Assembly (NCBI GenBank): GCA_900549995.1 | Contig: URQQ01000130.1 | Span: forward strand, 1 to 5,462 | DNA length: 5,462 nucleotides | Source: an uncultured Lachnospiraceae bacterium | Lineage (GTDB): Bacteria; Bacillota; Clostridia; Lachnospirales; Lachnospiraceae | Direction: 5' to 3' | In this document: positions 1 to 5,447 of the stretch, one piece after another | How positions within the stretch are numbered: position 1 is the stretch's first letter | How the letters are laid out: the number at the start of each line of letters is the position of its first letter | The notes under the pieces: model-generated | The model's input: the letters and a program-made list of their open reading frames with translations, nothing else | Told to the model about the DNA's origin: nothing | The model's database searches: none | Translations under genes and position numbers: made by a program

Positions 1-325
1 GGTTCAGGATAGTATCCATCATACCTGGCATAGAAGCTCTTGCTCCGGAACGAACGGAAACAAGAAGTGGATTCTCTTTGTCACCGAATTTCTTTCCAGT
101 AACTTCTTCCATCTTTGCGATGCTTTCCATGATCTGACCCATGATTTCATCATTGATCTTCTCACCATCTTCGTAGTACTGTGTACAAGCTTCTGTAGTG
201 ATTGTGAAGCCCTGTGGTACTGGAAGACCTAAATTTGTCATCTCAGCAAGGTTTGCACCTTTTCCGCCAAGAAGGTTTCTCATGGTCGCATTACCTTCCG
301 TAAACATATAAACCCATTTTGCCAT
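1..325 (-). CDS. ppdK: Pyruvate, phosphate dikinase, N-terminal part (cut by window edge)
   Basis: The first 108 residues are visible; the rest lies left of the window. PPDK is a cytosolic enzyme that interconverts ATP, phosphate and pyruvate with AMP, pyrophosphate and phosphoenolpyruvate, and serves glycolysis or gluconeogenesis in many anaerobes. The protein opens MAKWVYMFTEGNATMRNLLG, followed by GKGANLAEMT and then LLVSVRSGARASMPGMMDT near residues 87-104, which are hallmark blocks of the PPDK ATP-grasp domain. Lys22 and Arg92 sit where the ATP-binding Lys22 and Arg92 of the Clostridium symbiosum enzyme are reported. The ATG at 323-325 is preceded by GGAGG at 336-340 with a 10-base spacer. 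The gene follows the sugar operon on the same strand but is separated by a terminator and has its own promoter and long leader. The remaining uncertainty is only whether the unseen part is intact. Confidence 0.97.
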   Translation of the reverse strand, partial: MAKWVYMFTEGNATMRNLLGGKGANLAEMTNLGLPVPQGFTITTEACTQYYEDGEKINDEIMGQIMESIAKMEEVTGKKFGDKENPLLVSVRSGARASMPGMMDTILN

Positions 326-414
326 GTCTTAATGACCTCCTAAATATAATAATTATTTCACATCCAACCTTTCGCCGTACTGCCTGTCCGGCCATGATCA
401 GATGCCAGTTGCTA

Positions 415-440
415 AAAGAAACCTGCCTAATAGTTTCTTT
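415..440 (-). other. Second leader hairpin upstream of ppdK
   Basis: AAAGAAAC (433-440, minus strand) pairs with GTTTCTTT (415-422) and one further G-U pair forms between 432 and 423, with an 8-base loop. The extra pair forms only in the minus-strand RNA (A-C on the plus strand), which slightly favours a role in the ppdK leader. The 3' side is followed by TTAGC, which is too poor in U for a proper terminator. Function unknown. Confidence 0.4.
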
Positions 441-462
441 CAGAATATAAATATAAAACATG

Positions 463-489
463 AAAAATACGACTTTAAATGTAAAGTCG
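463..489 (-). terminator. Terminator-like hairpin inside the ppdK leader (possible attenuator)
   Basis: On the minus strand an 8-base-pair stem, CGACTTTA with TAAAGTCG (470-477 and 482-489), closes a 4-base loop and is followed directly by TATTTTTC. This is the shape of an intrinsic terminator, but only three of the eight pairs are G-C, so it would be weak. It lies about 130 bases after the predicted ppdK start site and 140 bases before its start codon, where it could act as a conditional attenuator. No competing antiterminator pairing was established. Confidence 0.45.
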
Positions 490-521
490 ATTTCCCGTTT
501 CATATCGCCTGATGCAGTATC

Positions 522-615
522 ACAACTTTATCCGAAGCCGATACTTTTAAAAAATTCCCAAGATACGTTTTTATCTTGTACCTATTTAAAGGTATCGGCT
601 TCGGATAACTGTTGT
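522..615 (-). repeat. Long inverted repeat / hairpin at the 5' end of the ppdK transcript
   Basis: Positions 528-544 and 592-608 are perfect reverse complements (17 bases). The pairing continues inward through 545-551 with 585-591 (one G-T mismatch at DNA level), giving 24 stacked positions. After a small internal bulge, 522-526 pairs with 611-615. The 33-base apical part contains another small hairpin, CAAGATA (559-565) with TATCTTG (572-578). The predicted start of transcription coincides with the base of this stem on the minus strand. It could be an mRNA-stabilising 5' structure, the sensing part of an attenuator, a small RNA, or the remains of a miniature inverted-repeat element. The sequence proves only the repeat. 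Confidence 0.85.
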
Positions 616-621
616 ACTAAC

Positions 622-650
622 ATTTTATATGGTTTTACAAGGTTCGTCAA
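622..650 (-). promoter_or_regulatory. Sigma-A promoter of ppdK
   Basis: On the minus strand TTGACG (645-650) is followed after exactly 17 bases by TAAAAT (622-627), each matching five of six bases of the -35 and -10 consensus. It lies just downstream of the sugar operon terminator (661-710) and is the best promoter match between the two units. Transcription should start near 615-617, placing the long hairpin at the 5' end of the mRNA. Promoter activity is predicted from sequence only. Confidence 0.75.
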
Positions 651-660
651 GGTTTTTCTT

Positions 661-710
661 AGAGAAAAAGGCCGCGCACGGCTGATTCAAGACCAGCCGG
701 TGCCGCAGCC
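661..710 (-). terminator. Intrinsic terminator of the sugar transport operon
   Basis: On the minus strand a GC-rich stem formed by 694-710 and 670-684 is followed at once by TTTTTCTCT (669-661). The stem has an uninterrupted core CGGCTG/CAGCCG around a 9-base loop, then GCA/TGC, GC/GC and GGC/GCC segments with single-base bulges or mismatches. It lies 30 bases past the stop codon of the last permease gene and upstream of the ppdK promoter, so it separates the two transcription units. Confidence 0.88.
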
Positions 711-715
711 CCTGC

Positions 716-739
716 AATCCGTTTTCGGATTTCTTTTTT
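716..739 (+). terminator. Plus-strand intrinsic terminator-like hairpin
   Basis: AATCCG (716-721), a TTTT loop and CGGATT (726-731) form a compact 6-base-pair hairpin followed by TCTTTTTT on the plus strand. The U-tract faces the plus direction, so it would stop transcripts running toward the permease gene, not the operon itself. No plus-strand gene is recognised upstream. It may block antisense transcription into the operon or mark the end of an unrecognised plus-strand RNA. Confidence 0.55.
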
Positions 740-1567
740 CTAACCTTTAATTCCGCTCTGAGCCACACCCTCGATAAACTGTTTCTGGAAAATAAAGAAC
801 AGTACAATCATCGGCACAACCGCCAGAACCGAACCTGCCATCTGGGCAGGGAAATCATTCGTGTGCTGTCCCTGCAGAGTCGAAAGTGCCGGAGCCAGCG
901 TCATTTTAGCTGTCGATGTATTGACAATCAACGGCCACATGAAGTCATTCCATGCAAATTTGGCTGTAAAAATAACCAGTGATACAATTCCTGGTTTTAC
1001 CAGCGGAAGCATGATTCTTCCAAAGATCTGGAATGGATTACATCCATCCAGAATGGCTGCTTCTTCAAGTTCTTTCGGCAGAGACATAAAGAACTGTCTC
1101 AGAAGGAATGTTCCAAACGCACTGAACAGATTTGGCAAAAACAGAGCCGGAAGTGTATCCAGAAGCCCCATTTTCTGTACAATCAGATACTGCGGTACAA
1201 GGAAGATCTGTCCCGGGACCATCAGTACTGATAAAATAATCAGGAACAATGCATTCTTTCCCGGAAATTTCAGTCTTGCAAAGCCGTATGCAGCAAGCGT
1301 ACAGATCGCGACCTGTCCAAATACGGTAATCACCGTCGAGAAAATTGTATTCAGGTAAATCTGTGTAAATGGCAGCGCTGTCACAACCGAGTGATAAGCT
1401 TCCGTCACCAGATGGGCCGGGAATATCGTCGGCGGGATTGACATTGCCTCTCCTTTTGTCTTAAATGAGGTCAGTATCATCCAGAGGAATGGAAGAATTG
1501 TGACTCCAATACCAAGCAGTAAAACGATATGTGTGATCAGTTTTTTTCTTTTCCCACTTTTACTCAC
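740..1567 (-). CDS. Carbohydrate ABC transporter permease (MalG/UgpE/LacG type)
   Basis: This 275-residue inner-membrane protein is one of the two channel subunits of a carbohydrate uptake (CUT1) ABC importer. About six hydrophobic segments are visible, roughly at residues 10-32, 72-97, 105-130, 137-160, 190-215 and 243-262. The EAA loop that docks the ATPase reads EEAAILDGCNPFQIFGRIML from residue 168, with the expected Asp-Gly. Length matches the MalG/UgpE family (about 275-285). The start is GTG at 1565-1567, supported by AAGGAG nine bases upstream; the stop is TAG at 740-742. It lies 16 bases after the partner permease and is the last gene before the operon terminator. The transported sugar cannot be told from the sequence. 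Confidence 0.95.
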   Translation of the reverse strand: MSKSGKRKKLITHIVLLLGIGVTILPFLWMILTSFKTKGEAMSIPPTIFPAHLVTEAYHSVVTALPFTQIYLNTIFSTVITVFGQVAICTLAAYGFARLKFPGKNALFLIILSVLMVPGQIFLVPQYLIVQKMGLLDTLPALFLPNLFSAFGTFLLRQFFMSLPKELEEAAILDGCNPFQIFGRIMLPLVKPGIVSLVIFTAKFAWNDFMWPLIVNTSTAKMTLAPALSTLQGQHTNDFPAQMAGSVLAVVPMIVLFFIFQKQFIEGVAQSGIKG

Positions 1568-1583
1568 TTTATTCCACTCCTTT

Positions 1584-2510
1584 CTATTCGTAGTTGACCC
1601 ACTTCTTCTGTCCGATCATCTGAATGACTGTTACAAGCATAATGATCAGGAAGATGAAGATGGAAATTGCTGCCGCATATCCTTTATGTCCGTAATCGAA
1701 CGCGTTGCGGTAGAACATCGTTACAAGTGTCTGGGTTCCTTTAAATGCCGTACTTGTCTTGGAAATCATCATATAGATGGTGTCAAATACCTGGAATCCA
1801 CTGATAATAGATGTAATCATTACGAAAAATATCGTAGGTGAGAGCATCGGAATCGTGATTTTCACGAACTGCGTCAGAGGTCCTGCACCGTCCATGGCAG
1901 CGGCCTCATAATAGGATTTTGAAATCCCCTGCATTCCGGCAAGAAGAATAATCATGTTGTATCCTACCGCACTCCAGATTCCGACAATCATTACCATATA
2001 TAATGCCGTCTTTGGATCTGTCAGCCATCCATGCCCGGAACCGCCGCAAGCCTTTAAAAATGCATTGAGCACACCGTATTTTTCATTGAAAATCCATTTC
2101 CATACCATGGCAACAGCAGCTGCCATGGTTACGGATGGTAAGAAATAAATTGTACGGTAAATGGATGTCCCTTTAATCTTTGAATTCAGCAGAGCAGCTG
2201 TGATCAAAGCCAGGATCAATCCGATCGGCACAGTGATTACGACATATTTCAGAGTATTTCCCAATGCCTGATAAAGATCTTTATCCTGAAACATCTGTTT
2301 ATAGTTGTCAAGTCCTACAAATGTTGCAATATTAAATTTATTTACATCATTGAAGCTGAACCAAAAGTTCTGAAGGAACGGATAAATGTAGAATACGAAA
2401 ATACCGATCAAAAGCGGCGCAATGAATAAATACCCGACGCCCCAGTTTTTCCAATCTCTTGCCGTAATTTTCTTCTTCGGAACCTTTACCTGTTTTGCTG
2501 TACCAGCCAT
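1584..2510 (-). CDS. Carbohydrate ABC transporter permease (MalF/UgpA/LacF type)
   Basis: This 308-residue inner-membrane protein is the other channel subunit of the CUT1 importer. A charged Lys-rich N-terminus is followed by about six membrane segments, near residues 25-48, 85-110, 120-140, 168-192, 222-247 and 278-300. The EAA loop reads YEAAAMDGAGPLTQFVKITI from residue 201 and continues into PML. The protein ends KKWVNYE, as many family members end in a short basic or aromatic tail. The ATG at 2508-2510 is 11 bases after the end of the binding-protein gene; its AGGTGAG ribosome site overlaps that gene's stop codon, suggesting translational coupling. The gene is intact, so the damage in the transporter lies only in the binding protein. 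Ligand unknown. Confidence 0.95.
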   Translation of the reverse strand: MAGTAKQVKVPKKKITARDWKNWGVGYLFIAPLLIGIFVFYIYPFLQNFWFSFNDVNKFNIATFVGLDNYKQMFQDKDLYQALGNTLKYVVITVPIGLILALITAALLNSKIKGTSIYRTIYFLPSVTMAAAVAMVWKWIFNEKYGVLNAFLKACGGSGHGWLTDPKTALYMVMIVGIWSAVGYNMIILLAGMQGISKSYYEAAAMDGAGPLTQFVKITIPMLSPTIFFVMITSIISGFQVFDTIYMMISKTSTAFKGTQTLVTMFYRNAFDYGHKGYAAAISIFIFLIIMLVTVIQMIGQKKWVNYE

Positions 2511-2521
2511 ACTTCTCTCAC

Positions 2522-2794
2522 CTACTTATTATTTTTTACAAGTATTTCGTCTGCCTGTGTCTTTAATTCTTTGCAAACATCTGCCAAAGACTTGTCTCCT
2601 GTATAAGCTGCTTTTAACTGCTCTAATTCAAGATCGTAAAGTTCTGCTACACCTTTGCATACCGGAAGAGCATTTGCAATATCTGCGTGATTTGTATAAG
2701 CTGCAAGGTTCAGATCTTTGTTAGAATCTGCAAATAAGCCCTGTGCATCATTTCTTGCTGAGATAACAACACCTGTCTCGCCCTGGATCTTCAT
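2522..2794 (-). CDS. C-terminal fragment of the sugar-binding lipoprotein
   Basis: The remaining part of the same reading frame starts at an internal Met (MKIQGETGVVISARNDAQ) and runs 90 residues to TAG at 2522-2524, with the amphipathic helices expected at the end of a family 1 binding protein. Only GAAGCGAAGAAGCA precedes the ATG, a purine-rich but poor ribosome site, so restart after the TGA is possible but unproven. Even if made, it has no signal peptide and could not join the exported N-terminal piece. It should be read as a gene fragment, not an independent gene. Confidence 0.5.
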   Translation of the reverse strand: MKIQGETGVVISARNDAQGLFADSNKDLNLAAYTNHADIANALPVCKGVAELYDLELEQLKAAYTGDKSLADVCKELKTQADEILVKNNK

Positions 2795-2806
2795 TGCTTC
2801 TTCGCT

Positions 2807-3820
2807 TCATAAAGCGAAATCTGTTGCTGCTTCTTTGTTCTTGCTTCCTTCGTAAACCGCATATCCAAGACCGTTGATGATATTAGGCTCTACACCGTTG
2901 AATTCAGGGAATTCTACGAGGTTGATCTTTGTGTTAATTGCATCATTGCTTGTATATTCCGGTGTCATATAAGAACCAGCTAATGTCATTGCTGTCTGTC
3001 CGCCTTCGAACATAGCGTCAGATCCTGTTTCAGATAAAGTATTGACATCTGGTGAGTATCCTTTTTCAATCATATCGATCCAGCACTGGATACCTTCCTG
3101 TGTTTTTGGATCCTCATATCCGGTCTCTGTCTTGTCTTCGTTGATAATCCATCCGCCATTAGCGTAAACTGTAGGATAATACCATGTCTGGAAATCAATC
3201 GGGCAGACAAACGGATATACACCATCATCAAGTCCTCCTGCCTTAAGATCTTCACATGCTTTTAACAGATCATCATATGTCCAGTCATCTGTAGGATAAG
3301 CAACGCCTGCTTTGTCAAAGATTTCTTTGTTGTACCATAAAGCGTTGGTATCAAAGTCCTTTGGAATTGCATATAATTTATCTTCTCTTGTGTATGCATT
3401 TACGAGCGATTCCGGGAAATTTGCATCGATGTCAAGATCAGAATCTGCAACTGCATCTGTCAGGTCAGCAAGAATACCGCCCTCTTCATAGTCATCTAAA
3501 TGAAGTACATTCAGCCAGAATACGTCCGGAGCTGTACCGCCGGTAGCTGCTGCCTCAAGTTTTGTCCAATACTCTCCGCCTTTGTATGGTGTCAGCTGAA
3601 TATCGATTTTCACGTCAGAATGTTCTTTTTCATAAGCAGCTGCAAGGCTTTCCATTGCCGGTCTCTGATTCTCATCCCAGATACCAAAGCTGATTTTTGT
3701 TTTGCCGTCTTTTGTACTTCCGCCTTCTTCTTTCTTACCGCCACATCCTGCAAGGCATCCTACTGTCATCACTGCTGCAAGACCTACTGCTGTTGCTTTG
3801 AATAAACTTTCTTTTCTCAT
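2807..3820 (-). CDS. Translated N-terminal portion of the sugar-binding lipoprotein (337 aa)
   Basis: This is the part that would be made if the TGA terminates. The ATG at 3818-3820 follows AAGGAG with a 5-base spacer. Residues 1-26 are a lipoprotein signal peptide: basic start MRKESLFK, hydrophobic core, and lipobox LAGC with Cys26 as the lipidated residue. A Gly/Lys/Glu-rich linker follows to about residue 42. The binding domain starts KISFGIWDENQRPAMESLAA and carries TGGTAPDVFW (93-102), ALWYNKEIFDKAG (160-172, the SBP family 1 signature region) and FEGGQTAM (271-278). The product stops at AATDFAL, inside the helix that precedes the C-terminal part, so it is probably exported but misfolded. 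It follows the oxidoreductase gene after 72 bases. Confidence 0.75.
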   Translation of the reverse strand: MRKESLFKATAVGLAAVMTVGCLAGCGGKKEEGGSTKDGKTKISFGIWDENQRPAMESLAAAYEKEHSDVKIDIQLTPYKGGEYWTKLEAAATGGTAPDVFWLNVLHLDDYEEGGILADLTDAVADSDLDIDANFPESLVNAYTREDKLYAIPKDFDTNALWYNKEIFDKAGVAYPTDDWTYDDLLKACEDLKAGGLDDGVYPFVCPIDFQTWYYPTVYANGGWIINEDKTETGYEDPKTQEGIQCWIDMIEKGYSPDVNTLSETGSDAMFEGGQTAMTLAGSYMTPEYTSNDAINTKINLVEFPEFNGVEPNIINGLGYAVYEGSKNKEAATDFAL

Positions 3821-3851
3821 AATAACTCCTTCTTTCTTTGTTATATTGTAA

Positions 3852-3878
3852 AGCAGATGTTTTTCCCGGACACCTGCT
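3852..3878 (-). other. Intercistronic hairpin between oxidoreductase and binding-protein genes
   Basis: In the 72-base gap, AGCAGGTGT (3870-3878, minus strand) pairs with ACATCTGCT (3852-3860), nine pairs including one G-U, around a 9-base loop. The pair is A-C on the plus strand, so the structure favours the operon transcript. It is followed by TTACAATATAAC, too weak a U-tract for a good terminator. Such hairpins often cause partial termination or protect a processed end, which would set oxidoreductase and transporter mRNA levels apart. CTGGT-A-ACCAG (3877-3887) is an overlapping short palindrome. TACAAT (minus) resembles a -10 box, but no decent -35 is seen 17 bases upstream. Confidence 0.45.
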
Positions 3879-3892
3879 GGTTACCAGAATAT

Positions 3893-5203
3893 TTATGCAT
3901 TTCTCATTTCATCAAGAGTCACTACCTGACCATGCAGGATTCTTGATTTTTCCGCGGCCAGAGCAATGTAATGGCTTTCCACGGATTTATCAAGAGTTGT
4001 AATCGCATTTGCCGGCTCTCTTCCTTCACTGACCATGTCAATAAACTCTTCTACCATCTTTACATCTCCGCCGCCGTGGCCGGAGAAATCATCTGACAGT
4101 TCCTTTGCATAGATCAGCGTGGTTTCTTTTCCAAATGGTGTCACTTCGATGGTTGTCTCATCTAAAAATTCCGGCAAGGCTTCCATTCTTGTGACAATCT
4201 CTCCTTTGGTTCCCATGAATTTTGTCACTCTTGAATTTCTTTCCGTAAGACCGCACATCGTAAAACTTACCGTAGATCCATCTGTCATCACAAGATTTAC
4301 AACCTGGTGGTCTGCCACATTATTATCACAATGATATACACATCTGCCGTAAGGTCCATTTTTAATTGCTTCTCTTACATTTTCTTCTGTAGGATGCAGT
4401 GCCAGTACATTGACCGGCCACTCTGTATTGCCTTGTGCCACACCTGTAAGCGTATTGGTTATGTATATTTTTTCTGCATCATACGGACAGTTTTCTTTTG
4501 CCCTGCACCCATCCATACACCGAAGTGCTGCACCTTCCGGCGCCTTTTCTTCTTTAAACAGATAGGTTCCTCCAAAGGACGATACAGATTCACATGTCTT
4601 TCCTGTCAGCCACAGAAGCAGGTCCATATCATGACAGCACTTTTGCAGTATCATCGGACTTGTTGTCTCTGAATCTCTCCAGTTTCCGCGGACGAAACTG
4701 TGTGACTGATGCCAGTACCCTACATTTTCCATTCCTGTCACGTTGACAATCTCCCCGATGATTCCGGAATCAATCAGCTCTTTGACCTTTGTGTAGAATG
4801 GTGTGTATCTGAGTACGTGACAGACAACGACTTTCCTGTTACATTCTGCCGCCACTTTCACAATCTCCCGACACTCATCAAGGTCTGGTGATACTGGTTT
4901 TTCCAAAAGAAGGTCATATCCCTTTTGAAGTGCCGGAATCGCATGTCCTACATGCTGTCTGTCCTGAGTTGTGATAAACATCACATCCGCAAGCTTCTCC
5001 TGTGCAAGCAGTTCTTCTGCACTAAGAAAACACCGTTCTTTTGGAATATGGTACTCACGTGCCACATCTTCTACTTTCTCCGGATCAATATCCGCAATGG
5101 CTGTAATCTCCATTTTATCCGGATACAATTTTGCTGCCGGCGCGTACATATCTTTTCCTCTGCTGCCAAGTCCTGCCAGCGCAACTGTTAGCTTTCTGCC
5201 CAT
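3893..5203 (-). CDS. Gfo/Idh/MocA family NAD(P)-dependent oxidoreductase
   Basis: This 436-residue cytosolic protein should oxidise or reduce a sugar, polyol or sugar derivative with NAD(P). The Rossmann fold opens VALAGLGSRGKDMY with Gly11, Gly13 and Gly16; the family EKP motif is at 101-103 (LLLEKPVSPD). The catalytic region reads ILQKCCHDMDLLLWLTG, with Lys188 and His191 as likely active-site residues. A cysteine-rich insert (Cys229, 233, 239) is followed by Cys288 and Cys292 and could bind a metal. A GHGGGD block is at 375-380. I chose the ATG at 5201-5203 because GGAGG (5209-5213) stands five bases upstream; a longer in-frame start at 5221 is a TTG without a ribosome site. It is the first gene of the operon, ahead of the binding protein and permeases, so it probably handles the imported compound. 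Substrate unknown. Confidence 0.93.
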   Translation of the reverse strand: MGRKLTVALAGLGSRGKDMYAPAAKLYPDKMEITAIADIDPEKVEDVAREYHIPKERCFLSAEELLAQEKLADVMFITTQDRQHVGHAIPALQKGYDLLLEKPVSPDLDECREIVKVAAECNRKVVVCHVLRYTPFYTKVKELIDSGIIGEIVNVTGMENVGYWHQSHSFVRGNWRDSETTSPMILQKCCHDMDLLLWLTGKTCESVSSFGGTYLFKEEKAPEGAALRCMDGCRAKENCPYDAEKIYITNTLTGVAQGNTEWPVNVLALHPTEENVREAIKNGPYGRCVYHCDNNVADHQVVNLVMTDGSTVSFTMCGLTERNSRVTKFMGTKGEIVTRMEALPEFLDETTIEVTPFGKETTLIYAKELSDDFSGHGGGDVKMVEEFIDMVSEGREPANAITTLDKSVESHYIALAAEKSRILHGQVVTLDEMRNA

Positions 5204-5286
5204 AGTACCCTCCATTTCCAAGTCTTTAGTAACTTTTTATATTATTTATGTTTATTATATATATTCTTTGTCGTAAATGCTTACGC

Positions 5287-5315
5287 AATTATCCAAAGTC
5301 ATTGTCCAATTGTCC
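5287..5315. repeat. Repeated ATTGTCC motifs (possible operator)
   Basis: ATTGTCC occurs at 5301-5307 and again at 5309-5315, an 8-base period, and a one-mismatch copy, AATTATCC, lies at 5287-5294 against AATTGTCC at 5308-5315. All are on the plus strand within 29 bases and overlap the proximal promoter. The motif is short and the region AT-rich, so chance is possible. Confidence 0.4.
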
Positions 5316-5316
5316 T
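5288..5316 (-). promoter_or_regulatory. Candidate proximal promoter of the operon overlapping repeats
   Basis: On the minus strand AGGACA (5311-5316) and GATAAT (5288-5293) are 17 bases apart, matching four and five of six consensus bases. The ATTGTCC direct repeats lie on the -35 box and the spacer, where a regulator could block or recruit polymerase. It would give a leader of about 80 bases. Which of the two promoters is used cannot be decided from sequence. Confidence 0.4.
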
Positions 5317-5418
5317 GTTTTTTATCATATTGCACAATTGTATTTTCCATTTCACCGCTTTTACCAGCATAACAAACGACTGTTCTGCTTCACTTTCCGC
5401 CGACACTCACCCCTATAT

Positions 5419-5447
5419 ATTGTACACAAATATTATGCTAAAAGCAA
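5419..5447 (-). promoter_or_regulatory. Candidate distal sigma-A promoter of the operon
   Basis: On the minus strand TTGCTT (5442-5447) and TACAAT (5419-5424) are separated by exactly 17 bases. The -10 matches five of six consensus bases and the -35 has the TTG core. Transcription from here would give a leader of about 210 bases before the oxidoreductase ATG. Confidence 0.5.

Larger units (their letters stand above)
326..621 (-). promoter_or_regulatory. Long structured 5' leader of ppdK
   Basis: About 290 bases lie between the predicted transcription start near 615-617 and the ppdK ATG, much longer than a plain ribosome-binding leader. The stretch holds no credible gene: the open frames here lack ribosome binding sites, and the longest on the minus strand runs out of frame into ppdK. 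It contains a long hairpin at the 5' end (522-615), a terminator-like hairpin with a U-rich tail (463-489) and a third hairpin (415-440). I do not recognise a known riboswitch or T-box in it; no T-box AGGGTGGNACCGCG-like block is present. A regulatory or stabilising role is inference. Confidence 0.55.
2522..3820 (-). pseudogene. Family 1 sugar-binding lipoprotein, interrupted by an in-frame TGA
   Basis: This is the extracellular solute-binding lipoprotein of the importer (SBP family 1, UgpB/MalE-like). The whole frame spans 432 codons before the final TAG, the usual family length, but a TGA at 2807-2809 replaces codon 338. Reading continues in the same frame on both sides: ATDFAL, stop, SEEAMKIQGETGVVI, the normal order of this conserved family region. 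Other genes here use TGG for Trp and TAG or TAA to stop, so TGA is not being read as Trp by a variant code. Relatives usually have about three residues (such as WLG) between DFAL and SEEA, so a 6-base in-frame deletion across TGG could have produced the stop. Loss of about 94 C-terminal residues should destroy the fold. A sequencing or assembly error is the main alternative. Confidence 0.8.

Noticed and set aside
291..503. Minus-strand 70-residue open frame upstream of and overlapping the ppdK start
   Set aside because: No convincing ribosome site, odd composition, and it overlaps ppdK out of frame; it lies in a structured leader.
522..615. Inverted repeat as a mobile element (MITE) insertion
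   Set aside because: No clear target-site duplication was seen, the flanks continue the base pairing, and only one copy is present, so there is no positive evidence for transposition.
326..660. T-box or other known riboswitch in the ppdK leader
   Set aside because: No T-box antiterminator consensus or other riboswitch core that I can recognise is present.
460..750. Plus-strand 96-residue open frame in the region between ppdK and the permease
   Set aside because: No ribosome site, it runs across the hairpins and both terminators, and it overlaps the permease stop region; composition is not protein-like.
2801..2818. TGA in the binding protein read as selenocysteine or Trp
   Set aside because: The palindrome encloses the TGA itself, with no SECIS-like hairpin downstream, binding proteins of this family are not selenoproteins, and Trp is coded by TGG across the window.
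5204..5221. Longer oxidoreductase start at TTG 5221
   Set aside because: There is no ribosome site before it, whereas GGAGG lies correctly placed before the ATG at 5203, and the Rossmann strand begins right after that Met.
5255..5350. Minus-strand 31-residue open frame (MENTIVQYDKKQDNW...) upstream of the oxidoreductase
   Set aside because: Only a weak GGTG before the ATG, it covers the candidate proximal promoter, and it resembles no family I know; too short to support as a leader peptide.
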